Shown here: positions 16,231 to 25,500 of the stretch, in pieces
Position numbering within the stretch: position 1 is the stretch's first letter
How the letters are laid out: each line of letters starts with the position of its first letter
From: Chryseobacterium contaminans
GTDB taxonomy: Bacteria; Bacteroidota; Bacteroidia; Flavobacteriales; Weeksellaceae
Direction of reading: 5' to 3'
Length of the DNA stretch: 64,000 bases
Assembly (NCBI RefSeq): GCF_001684955.1
Contig: NZ_MAYF01000002.1
Span: 17,621 to 81,620 of the forward strand
Translations under genes and position numbers: made by a program
The notes under the pieces: model-generated
Told to the model about the DNA's origin: nothing
The model's input: only the letters and a program-made list of their open reading frames with translations
The model's database searches: none

Positions 16231-18408
16231 ATGCCACAAAATATTCCATCGGGAAGCTTATCAACAGCTCCCGACAGCAAAGGGCTTAACGTACGGCCGG
16301 ATCTTCTGCCGGAATCTTTCTTCTTCCTGGAGAAGGGAAAGACGTTCACGCAAAGCCTATCCGAAAAATTTGGAGCTAACGGGACTGTATTCAGGACCAC
16401 CTCCAAAATAAACGGATACACCGGCAAAGTATACACCATTTGCCAGGGACAGGTATTTTTACAACCTTGTGGTACAGATACCACTAAAGTAAATGCGATC
16501 CTGAAGCCTTTTAATCAGCCGATTAAAGGACTAGCGATCAAATATATCGTATACAGAGGCCTGAACAGATCAGACTTCTTCCAAGGTGATCTGATCACAT
16601 CAGGAACACCAACAACCTTTGTAGACATTATCAAAAAAGAATTTACAGGGCTTTACAATATGCTGGGAATTGCTGTTCCTCAGTTTACTGCTCAGCATAT
16701 CGGCTTTCCGGTAGGAAATTCTCAATTAGAAACTGATCTTATTGATGATTATTTCCTTAAGATCTCTAAAGTTGAAGTCACTGGAGGTACTGCTACTGAA
16801 CAGCCTAAAAAAGCTTTTGAGCTGCCGATGATCCCAAGAGGAACCCATCTTGGAAATGTTACGGGAAGTGTGGGGATTGATATTGTATTGAACGAAGGAG
16901 ATTATACGATAGCTAACGACCCAAATCCATTTCAATTGAATCTGGCTTTTGCCCGAAGTGCTGACCATGTTTTAGATCAGGCTGTTGGCAATACAGCTTT
17001 TAAAAAGAAGCTGATCAGAGAAACAGCCACCCAGTTCCTTGATATTGCAGCCTTTTATGGTTTGCATACGCAGGGGAAAGGAAAGATCTATATGAGTGAT
17101 AACTCTGTTCTGCAGACGGTAGAAGAAATTGCCAGTCAGATTTCAGGCTTTAAAACGGCTGATACAACCTATCTGTACATCCAGGGCAGCAGGCAGAGAT
17201 CTTATAATTTCTATGGAAATCAGAACCTGGAAGGAAGTACCAACAATATTAAAATTGGACCCACCACTGCAAACCTTGCTTTAGAACAGTTTGAAGCAGG
17301 CTGGCCGGTAAAAGAGCTGGCTGCACAACCTTCATTGGTAGTTCAGCTTACAACAGATAACAATGACGCCGCTGCCATGTACGTAAAACAGGGCGTTTTA
17401 CATGCAGATACCCGAAATGAGGATTATTTTATCAGAGGGAAAAACCTGCTTCAGGAGGAAGGAAACGGAGCGGATATGAATTTTACGAAACCTATTACTT
17501 TCAAACTAGATAAAACAAGTGCTGGTAAAACGGTTGCTTCTTTTATACAGTTGATTTATGAAGGGAAAACAATTGTTGTTGAAGAAAATACAGTTAGCAA
17601 TGATCCAAATATCCCATCACAGGTAAGTAGTTTATATATGAAAGATATTGATGATATTTTTGGTCTTATCAATGTTTTTCCAAAAATAAAGTCTGGCACA
17701 AATTACGAACAGAAATATGTTATAGATCAGAACCTCTTATTAATTGATTTCGAAAATAAGACTGGGCAACCGGATATTGCTACGGTAACAACAAAACGTG
17801 TAGAAGATACAATTGTAAAAGAAGGAGCAACCAATTTAATGAGGATAACGTATGAGACATTATTAAATAATATCAGACAGAATATGGGAGCTTTTTTTGA
17901 GAACAGAACTGCATACTCTGATAATAGTAATAGTGGTACACGTTCATTTGAAGATAGTAGAAATAATTTTTATCAGCCTGAAAAACCTTACAGTTTAAAA
18001 AAAGAAGTCTTTGAAGGCATTGAAGGTACAATTATTAACGCTTTATCCTTATATCTTGAAGATGGCGCATTACCAAGTAAAAAGATATTAGGAGTCACCT
18101 ATGATGAAAATGAGAAGCTTATTGAATTGATTAATTTTCATACTCTCAACAATCCTAAATTTTTCTTTAAAAGTGATTTACAGAACAATGGATATTACAC
18201 TTCCAAACAGGATACAAAATATAGGAAGTATTATTTAGCAGTAGTTGGTGAAGATAATGCAGGAGCACTTAAAATCGTTACCCCAACACCTAAAATATAT
18301 GTAAGTACGGTTGATAATTTGGTATTCTCAACAGATGAATATGCGAAATGGACTCCAGTGATTGAACAAACTGTAAACAATAATATTTATGAAAAAATTA
18401 AAAACTAA
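16231..18408 (+). CDS. 725-aa protein of unknown function, large-locus component
   Basis: I do not recognise a family. There is no signal peptide or membrane segment; the start is rich in Pro and Ser (MPQNIPSGSLSTAPDSKGLN). The first 200 residues are beta-rich, with phrases such as GYTGKVYTICQGQVFLQPCG and IKGLAIKYIVYRGLNRSDFF that suggest a structural domain. The last 200 residues are mixed helical/beta. Base composition changes inside the gene: the 5' part is GC-rich for this genome (33 of 60 bases G+C at 16261-16320), while from about 17580 (residue about 450) the sequence is plainly AT-rich like the following toxin gene. It is 5 bases upstream of the 1188-aa gene, so the two are translationally close and may form one functional pair. 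Confidence 0.8.
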   Translation: MPQNIPSGSLSTAPDSKGLNVRPDLLPESFFFLEKGKTFTQSLSEKFGANGTVFRTTSKINGYTGKVYTICQGQVFLQPCGTDTTKVNAILKPFNQPIKGLAIKYIVYRGLNRSDFFQGDLITSGTPTTFVDIIKKEFTGLYNMLGIAVPQFTAQHIGFPVGNSQLETDLIDDYFLKISKVEVTGGTATEQPKKAFELPMIPRGTHLGNVTGSVGIDIVLNEGDYTIANDPNPFQLNLAFARSADHVLDQAVGNTAFKKKLIRETATQFLDIAAFYGLHTQGKGKIYMSDNSVLQTVEEIASQISGFKTADTTYLYIQGSRQRSYNFYGNQNLEGSTNNIKIGPTTANLALEQFEAGWPVKELAAQPSLVVQLTTDNNDAAAMYVKQGVLHADTRNEDYFIRGKNLLQEEGNGADMNFTKPITFKLDKTSAGKTVASFIQLIYEGKTIVVEENTVSNDPNIPSQVSSLYMKDIDDIFGLINVFPKIKSGTNYEQKYVIDQNLLLIDFENKTGQPDIATVTTKRVEDTIVKEGATNLMRITYETLLNNIRQNMGAFFENRTAYSDNSNSGTRSFEDSRNNFYQPEKPYSLKKEVFEGIEGTIINALSLYLEDGALPSKKILGVTYDENEKLIELINFHTLNNPKFFFKSDLQNNGYYTSKQDTKYRKYYLAVVGEDNAGALKIVTPTPKIYVSTVDNLVFSTDEYAKWTPVIEQTVNNNIYEKIKN

Positions 18409-18413
18409 AAATT

Positions 18414-21400
18414 ATGAATGCAGTATTGGCTATAAATAGAGGCGCACCGGTCCGAATTAAAGGAACCTCACCACAAATTAATGGTGCTAATTATGAAATT
18501 ATACCTGTATCTTACAATATTAAGGGTGAATTATTAACCTTTACATTTAACGGACATCTTTATATTAATATTGATTTAATACAATATGATGTAAGAGATA
18601 GGGGAAAAGGAGGTTTGATATTTGGCTATTGTAAGCAGTCAGCTTATAATACATATAGAAATAGTATAAGTGAATATAGGTTAAAGGATTTTTTGAAACT
18701 TGAAAATTGGTTTACTGATTTTCAGTCTGCTCAGATTGGAGATATTTTCAAAATAGAAAAAGTTGAATTTAGTCGTAGCTTTACAAATAATTATACCAAG
18801 TATTTTATTCATACAAAATATGAGTTTCGAATTACGAATTTAAATATTAAGTTTTCTAATACAGAAGAATATCCAGTAGAAAATCCAGACCAGTCAAGTC
18901 CTAATTATTGCAAAAAAATACTTGTTGATCAGGATCAGATAAATTCATATTCTACAAAGGACGAAGGGAATTTTTTTACAAAAAATTTCAAAAATAAAAT
19001 CGCAAATATTAATATTTCCGAAGAAAGTAAACAAGTTCTTTATGAAGGAATTACTAAAATATGTTTTAGGATTGATCGTATTTTTCAAGATGTTTTAGAT
19101 ACTCTGGCAATAAGAAAACTACAAGATATTCTGAACTTTATTAAAAATGGCATTCCCGTTGGAACAAGTGTAAGTGAAGCTATTAAATCTAATAATACGT
19201 TGTTGTCAAGTACTACAGATAAAACGATAGCACAACTATTAGTAGATTGGGGGTACAGAAGTTATGCTGATACTAAAGAATTGACTCTTGATTTCAGTGA
19301 AGATAAATTTTATGGAGGTTTATACAAACCATTTGATACCTATTATAATGCTCTTGTAAATCTCTATAATAATCTTTACCAGAAAAATGAAACCCAATTG
19401 TTTGGAGCACCAAATACAGATCCTGGAACTTGGACTCCAGCTGTATGGACAGAACAGAATAATATCAGATTTCAATATTTAAACTTTATTTTACCAAAAG
19501 AAGTATTGATATTGTTAAGCGCAGCAGAAAGAGTAAAAATTATTGAACTTTATATCAGTAAAAATGAACTTCCTACAGAGGCAGAAGATATTGTCCTTAG
19601 AATCATATATTCATTTAGTCTTGTTTCTACCGATGGTCAGTTTTTCTTGGATTTTTTATTACAAACTGTAGATGGATACACAAAAACAAATTTTGAAAGA
19701 TTATTTGATTTATTTGATGACAAAGATATTCAACAGGTTTCTCCAGTTGTAGGCTTTTTTGCAAATGAAAGAACCAATCGCAGAAATTTTGTATATGGGG
19801 TGTATAGATTGTGGCAAAAGTCAAACTATAATTTTAATTTCATTGATGGAGTAGTTCCTGATCAATGGGGATTGAATCCCAATTCTTATTTTTACACTAC
19901 CAATGGGAAAAAGTATTTTGAAGGGAATGCTAATAAAATTAAAAATATCGCATTAGAGTTTGGAACAATATGGCAGGGAGATGCAATTGGTAATGATGAT
20001 ACAAAGACTATTGCATCCATTGAGAAAAAGTATACGAAACCTAAAATTCAATCCACAGATGTTGTATGTTCTTGGCAGTTTATCAACGTAGAAAAAACTT
20101 TAAATTCTAATAACGAAGTTAAAGATACACAAGCTCACGTAGATTTTGCTAATATTTTTCCAACTGAATTAAAGTTTCATTTATTTCAACCTATTACGTT
20201 GGTGGGATATAAGACCGATGAAGAGCTGGAACCTACTTTTCCTAAAAGGCAATATGTTCCTGCATTTTTATGGTATTATTCTGAAGAATTTAATAGATTG
20301 AAGGATTTTCATGCTGAATTATCTTTTGCCATTGATGTAGGAATTGAAGTAGGTTTATTCTTCCTGACCGGAGGGGTTACTGCTTTAGCTGAATTAAGGT
20401 ATTTGAGGTACGCAACGGAAATTGCTAAGGCAATTAAAGCAGGAACAGGCAGTGCACATTATACAGTTTTGGTTTTAAAAGGCTTATCTGGAGCAGCACA
20501 GACTGTTACCTTGACGAGTGCCATTTGTGAACGATATTATGATCTTTTAGTAAAGTTAAAAGATCCTAATAATCATTATACTGAAGATGAAAAAAGGAAT
20601 TATGAGTATTTACATAAAATTTTTCTTAATCTTACCTTAATTTCAGCAGGAGTTACAGGTGCTTTGGAATATGGAGTTGGAAAATATGCACGGAAAGTAC
20701 TGGCTGCGGATAATACATTTTTAAATGGCTTAGATTCTGAAATACGAAATATGGTAGGTCAGATTGCAGGATATGATACAGCTGCATTAAATGCATTTAA
20801 GCAACAAAAGTTAACAGGGTTATCCAAAATATCTGCAAAATTTGAAACAGGATCCCTATGGAGTATTATAAAACAAAAAAAGTTTTATGAAGATTTTAAA
20901 AGTTTATCTAATGCAGATTTATTAAGACTAAATGATGATGTTGCCCTTGCAAATTGGGAAAAATTATTGACTAATAATATTGCTGATAGATTAATATTAG
21001 ATATCACTACTAATACAAGTGAAGTTAATCGAATTGTTAAGTATTATGAACAATATCGAATCAGAATAAGATTGAGCGATTGGAGTACATCTGAAAGATG
21101 GAAATTTCTTAGAAAAGTAAAAGATGATGATACTGTTTTTAATACGTATAGACAAGATTGGGAATTATTAGATGATTGGAATATACTTTATAAAGAAGCA
21201 AATACTACCACTTCGTTTATGAATTTAGAGGCTAATATTCAGCTTAATCTTTTAATAAAGCATCGTAATAATCTTCAGGCCTTTAAGAAAAATCCAGAAT
21301 TAATTGATCACTGGAAATTGTTCCATACAGAATTAAATACCCAAGCAAAGTTTGATAGTTTATCTGCATCAGAACAAATAATCTTTCTTACAGAACATGG

Positions 21401-21980
21401 CGGAAATTTTGTGAGATTTAAAAAAGATCCTAATTTTATTAATAGCTGGCTTGAAATTAACAATCATATTCTAAGAAAACAAATTGATTACTTAGAAGCA
21501 TATAGTTACGTTTCAGATATTCATGTTATTGATAAACTTGCTCAAATAAAGTCAATTAATGGCAAATGGGTAGGAGGACACTTAGGTTCAGAGTTGTTTG
21601 ACTCATCAAATGATATTTATGCTATATTAGATCCTGGTACAATTCCTCTCAGTACTCCAAGAGGTAGTAGAATTTATAAACAAGTAAGAACTACATCTAT
21701 CACCATGACGGACGGGATAACATCAAAAAGAAAGGATGGTTGGCACACTTGGATTGAAGGTATATCTAGACAAGAGTTTAAAGAAGACGTTGCGTTTGCA
21801 TATTTGAATAAAATCAATTATCTTGAAGAGATATCTCCAAAAGGAGAAACTTATCTGAGATATGTTTCTAAATTTCAAGATGGAACTCCTGTAAAACTAG
21901 TAATAATTGAACCACATTGGATTGACGAATATGATGATATATTCTCACACCATTTATCAGCAATTTTAATTGAACCTTAA
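18414..21980 (+). CDS. 1188-aa protein with polymorphic-toxin architecture
   Basis: There is no signal peptide. Residues 1-600 are of unknown structure. Around residues 640-790 lie hydrophobic, glycine/alanine-rich helices (FAIDVGIEVGLFFLTGGVTALAEL; LTLISAGVTGALEYGVGKYA), like the membrane-active 'pre-toxin' part of many polymorphic toxins. About residues 850-1035 carry repeated helical units with DW/WK...F motifs (LSDWSTSERWKFLRKV, KNPELIDHWKLFHTEL), as often seen before the toxin tip in Bacteroidota toxins. The last about 150 residues (WVGGHLGSELF near residue 1056, WHTWIEGIS, HHLSAILIEP) form a separate domain, probably the toxin. A distant resemblance to EndoU-type RNases (GGH near the start, VKLVIIEP near the end) is weak. 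The gene is strongly AT-rich (16 of 60 bases G+C at 19021-19080). A small gene 20 bases downstream fits an immunity protein. Confidence 0.75.
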   Translation: MNAVLAINRGAPVRIKGTSPQINGANYEIIPVSYNIKGELLTFTFNGHLYINIDLIQYDVRDRGKGGLIFGYCKQSAYNTYRNSISEYRLKDFLKLENWFTDFQSAQIGDIFKIEKVEFSRSFTNNYTKYFIHTKYEFRITNLNIKFSNTEEYPVENPDQSSPNYCKKILVDQDQINSYSTKDEGNFFTKNFKNKIANINISEESKQVLYEGITKICFRIDRIFQDVLDTLAIRKLQDILNFIKNGIPVGTSVSEAIKSNNTLLSSTTDKTIAQLLVDWGYRSYADTKELTLDFSEDKFYGGLYKPFDTYYNALVNLYNNLYQKNETQLFGAPNTDPGTWTPAVWTEQNNIRFQYLNFILPKEVLILLSAAERVKIIELYISKNELPTEAEDIVLRIIYSFSLVSTDGQFFLDFLLQTVDGYTKTNFERLFDLFDDKDIQQVSPVVGFFANERTNRRNFVYGVYRLWQKSNYNFNFIDGVVPDQWGLNPNSYFYTTNGKKYFEGNANKIKNIALEFGTIWQGDAIGNDDTKTIASIEKKYTKPKIQSTDVVCSWQFINVEKTLNSNNEVKDTQAHVDFANIFPTELKFHLFQPITLVGYKTDEELEPTFPKRQYVPAFLWYYSEEFNRLKDFHAELSFAIDVGIEVGLFFLTGGVTALAELRYLRYATEIAKAIKAGTGSAHYTVLVLKGLSGAAQTVTLTSAICERYYDLLVKLKDPNNHYTEDEKRNYEYLHKIFLNLTLISAGVTGALEYGVGKYARKVLAADNTFLNGLDSEIRNMVGQIAGYDTAALNAFKQQKLTGLSKISAKFETGSLWSIIKQKKFYEDFKSLSNADLLRLNDDVALANWEKLLTNNIADRLILDITTNTSEVNRIVKYYEQYRIRIRLSDWSTSERWKFLRKVKDDDTVFNTYRQDWELLDDWNILYKEANTTTSFMNLEANIQLNLLIKHRNNLQAFKKNPELIDHWKLFHTELNTQAKFDSLSASEQIIFLTEHGGNFVRFKKDPNFINSWLEINNHILRKQIDYLEAYSYVSDIHVIDKLAQIKSINGKWVGGHLGSELFDSSNDIYAILDPGTIPLSTPRGSRIYKQVRTTSITMTDGITSKRKDGWHTWIEGISRQEFKEDVAFAYLNKINYLEEISPKGETYLRYVSKFQDGTPVKLVIIEPHWIDEYDDIFSHHLSAILIEP

Positions 21981-22000
21981 ACTTTCAATTTTATACATAT

Positions 22001-22366
22001 ATGAATACAACTGTTTTAAATAATTATAAGATAGATTTTCAGTTTTTATCTAATATTAACGAAGCTATAGTTAAGCAAACAATATTGACAGATCTTGGAT
22101 ATTTGATATCAATATTCTTAATTGAACACCCTTATGTGAATTACTTAAATAATGAAATTATACCACAAATAAATAATGCATTGAATAACGGGACAATAGA
22201 TGATTTTCAAAGAGGAGATAGTGTTATCCTTACTATAGGAAAAACTAATTCAAACTTTACTTATACTGGAATATCAACAAAAAATGTTTCTATTCCTACA
22301 ATAGATTTAAAAGAAATTATATTGTCTTGGATTGAGTTTCTAACTAATCATGGAATTATTAAGTAA
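22001..22366 (+). CDS. Probable immunity protein for the 1188-aa toxin
   Basis: This 121-residue protein has no signal peptide and no recognised family. It is acidic to neutral, with an N-terminal helix-rich half and a strand-rich middle (DSVILTIGKTN, FTYTGISTKNVSI), ending in a helix (LKEIILSWIEFLTN). Its size, its place 20 bases after the putative toxin, the same AT-rich composition (16 of 60 bases G+C at 22081-22140) and the terminator hairpins just after it are all as expected for a cognate immunity gene. The assignment rests on context, not on a recognised domain. Confidence 0.65.
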   Translation: MNTTVLNNYKIDFQFLSNINEAIVKQTILTDLGYLISIFLIEHPYVNYLNNEIIPQINNALNNGTIDDFQRGDSVILTIGKTNSNFTYTGISTKNVSIPTIDLKEIILSWIEFLTNHGIIK

Positions 22367-22387
22367 AATGATTGTTTGAGCTAAGAA

Positions 22388-22436
22388 ATATTATTTTTAA
22401 TGGTAAAAAAATAATATAACAATAATATTTATTGTT
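22388..22436 (+). terminator. Tandem AT-rich hairpins after the immunity gene
   Basis: ATATTATTTTT (22388-22398) pairs with AAAAATAATAT (22407-22417). Directly after it AACAATAA (22418-22425) pairs with TTATTGTT (22429-22436). They probably end or reduce transcription after the toxin/immunity pair. Confidence 0.55.
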
Positions 22437-22525
22437 ATCTAGCTACTAAAGTCATATACTGATAATCAGGCAACCAATTAGGAAACATTCCAACACCACG
22501 AGAAATTAAGTAAACCCTACTTAAT

Positions 22526-22555
22526 AAGGCTTTTGTTTGCCTAAACGAAAGCCTT
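22526..22555 (+). promoter_or_regulatory. Long hairpin in the leader of the 2304-aa gene
   Basis: AAGGCTTTtGTTT (22526-22538) pairs with AAACgAAAGCCTT (22543-22555), a 13-bp stem including one T-G pair and a 4-base loop, ending 28 bases before the ATG. No T-run follows. It could protect or process the mRNA or act as an attenuator. Confidence 0.5.
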
Positions 22556-22583
22556 CCACTCACCCAAACACAAAATTATTTTT

Positions 22584-25500
22584 ATGTCAAATCAAACACC
22601 GGTAACACACAGGTATTACCCGAGGTTATCCTCTGTGGTTACACAAGACGACATCCCGGACCTTCTGGGATTCTTAAAACCGGGGATTACTAACCTCCTC
22701 GATAAAATCTATTATAAAGATTTACAGTATAGTAAAGGGCCGAAAGGAGATTCAGCGTTTTACAGTTTATCTGTCGTTTCCAAGAGAATCGATATTGAAA
22801 TTCCGGGAACGGGGATTTCATTGGTCCTGAACGGAACAGATGACACCGCGATCTCCGCATTTCCCATTACCGTTGAATACCAATGGAAGATCCTGGCGTA
22901 TTTACGCTACTTCAGCTTAGGAAACTTCTCCTTTGAACCTCAGCAGATCTTCGAGGTGGCCCTTAGGGTGCTCAACGTAACGGAAGAACAGGCCATCGCG
23001 CACTTTGTGAACACATTTGTCTCTCCAGCGAATCAGAATATCACACCTCTGATGCAGTTTGCGAGTGATATTAATGCTAAGCATAATTTAGGACTGGTAG
23101 TAAACGAAGCAACTACAATAACAAAAATTGTAGAAGATATCTACCAGAACTCAAATCAAAAATACGCATCCCTTGTTGCTTTTGCAACGTATTTACTTTC
23201 AAACGATCTTCAGGAGACAGCAGAAAAGGTAAAAACCTACTTCAAAGCTTTAATGCCACAAGATATTGATGAGTTCATCAAAGAAGTAGCCATTCCGAAA
23301 TTCAAGGCAACCTTAATGCTGTCGGCAGCGATTGAGTTTCCAAGAAGTATTTTAAAACCAGTAAACCCATTAAAGCACCCGACTGCTCCTTTAGAAGTTA
23401 TTGAAGATGAAACTAAAAAAGTAACCCTCAGCTTCGGGGAAGCTTTATTCTATGCGGATACTGAAAAAGGTTTCGGATACAATATGGATCTGGTCCTGAA
23501 TATGAGTAACCCTGCTCAGATTGGAAACACAGGTTTTATCATTGATATTCACAACCTTAAAATTGACCTCAGCAAAACGGAAAATATTGCTGAAGCCGAT
23601 GCAGACGGAAGACCTAAGGAATTTATGGGAGTCTATATGGAATACACCGAGATTTTCCTTCCTAAAAAATGGTTTAAAAAGAAAAATCCAGAAGGAAATA
23701 CTCAGCAGACCATCGGTATTTCAGCCAATCATATGCTGATCGGAACCGGAGGACTTTCAGGAAATATTGCTATTAGACCTACCTACGCCGTAAAGACAGT
23801 AGGAACTGAAACAAAAGTTGTTGATTATTTCAGCAAGTTTTTTACGCTGGATTATGATAATCTGAAAGTGAAATCCATGAGCAGTTCTAATGAAACAACT
23901 ATTCATGACATGGATGAACTGATGACTTTCATGAACGGTTTGGCATCACCTTCTGAGCTTAAATTTGTTTATCCAATGGGATTAAGAACCGTTGCAGGAG
24001 ATTACAGGGAATTCCAGAAAGAAGAAGACTATTATAAGTTTCTGGCAAGCCTGTCTGTTGATAGTCTTGATGATGCTAACCGTACCCTGTGGTTTAATCT
24101 TGGGAAAGATTCTGAAAAGTCATGGGAATTAGGATTCAGCAAATTTGATATTGATTTCCATCAGGGGCAGGTAGTGCATTCCTCACTACATGCCGGACTG
24201 AAGATTAAGAAGTTCAAAAAGTATGATGGACAGGATATGATCATTGATGTCATAGGGGAATGGGAGAGCAAAGAAAACTTTAAACTTTCTGCTGCCGTTT
24301 TACCTTTTGGTCTGCCAATGAATCTTTTCAACATCCTTACCTTTTATTTGCAAAGAATAGAAATCGGAAAGAAAAATGATAACTTCTATGTGGAGGCAGA
24401 TACCAAAATTACCTTCCCTGAAGGATCATTCGGAGAAAAATTGTTAGGAAAAGAAGGAATCGATCTGCCGGCTATCCGTTATTACGCCAACGGTAAATTT
24501 GAAATTGCGGGCGGGAGTTCTATCATTCCAACCAACCTTCATCTGAATTTAGGTCCGGTACGTATGGCGGTTACAGCCATCCACATGGGAACTATTCAGC
24601 GTATGTATAAAGACAAAATGCGTACCTATAATTATATCGGATTTGATGGTGGTATCAATATCAATCCATTAGGTCTTGATGTAAGAGGTAATGGGGTTAA
24701 ATATTATTATACTGCAGATAACGATGAAATGGTTGAGAAATACGGAGGGAATATTGAGGAATATAAAGATTCTTATTTCCATATCTCAACCCTTGAAGTA
24801 GATCTTGTCATTCCGGGAACAGCGAGTGCAAGTGCTGCCGTAGCCATTATCAAAGGGGCTCTTACCATTCCGGAACCAGGGAAATCTACAGAATACAGAG
24901 GAAAAGTTTCTCTTCAGCTGCCAAAAATGAATATTTCCGGCTCTGCAGAAATGGCTTTTGATCCTAAATATCCGGGATTCCTGGTAGATGCAAGCGTAGA
25001 ACTTCCGTTTGTGATTCCATTAGGTTCATTTGGTATTTTCGGATTCAGGGGACTCATCGGATACCGATATGTAGCCCATAAAGAGGCTATCGGAATGACA
25101 GAAAACGATACCTGGTACGATTACTATGTACATCCGCAGCGAGGAATCAATACGGATAAATTTATCGGACCTCAGTTTACGCAGAAGTATAGTGCACCAT
25201 TCTCTTTTGGAGCAGGGGCTTCCCTGGCAACTCTAGACGGACGTCTTGCCTCATTACGAGCCATGGTATTGCTTTCAGTACCAAGTATGTTTGCTATTGA
25301 TGCCGGATTAACGATCATCAGTGAGCGTCTTGGACTGACGGAAGATGATCCTAAAGTTCCGCCATTCTATGCTTTCGTGATCGTAGGTGATAATTCACTG
25401 GAAATCGGAGCGGGAGGTAACTTCCAGCTTAACAAAAATAACGGATCATTCATTGATATTAAGGCCGAAGTTCAGATGGGCTTCTTCTTTAAAAATCAAA

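Noticed and set aside
16726..16968. Reverse-strand open frame inside the 725-aa gene
   Set aside because: Shadow of the plus-strand gene; no domain, no promoter. The same holds for the other overlapping short frames on both strands.
21560..21980. EndoU-type nuclease domain at the toxin tip
   Set aside because: GGH and a late VIIEP-like strand are reminiscent, but the characteristic second histidine and lysine spacing could not be established by eye, so it is only mentioned as weak.
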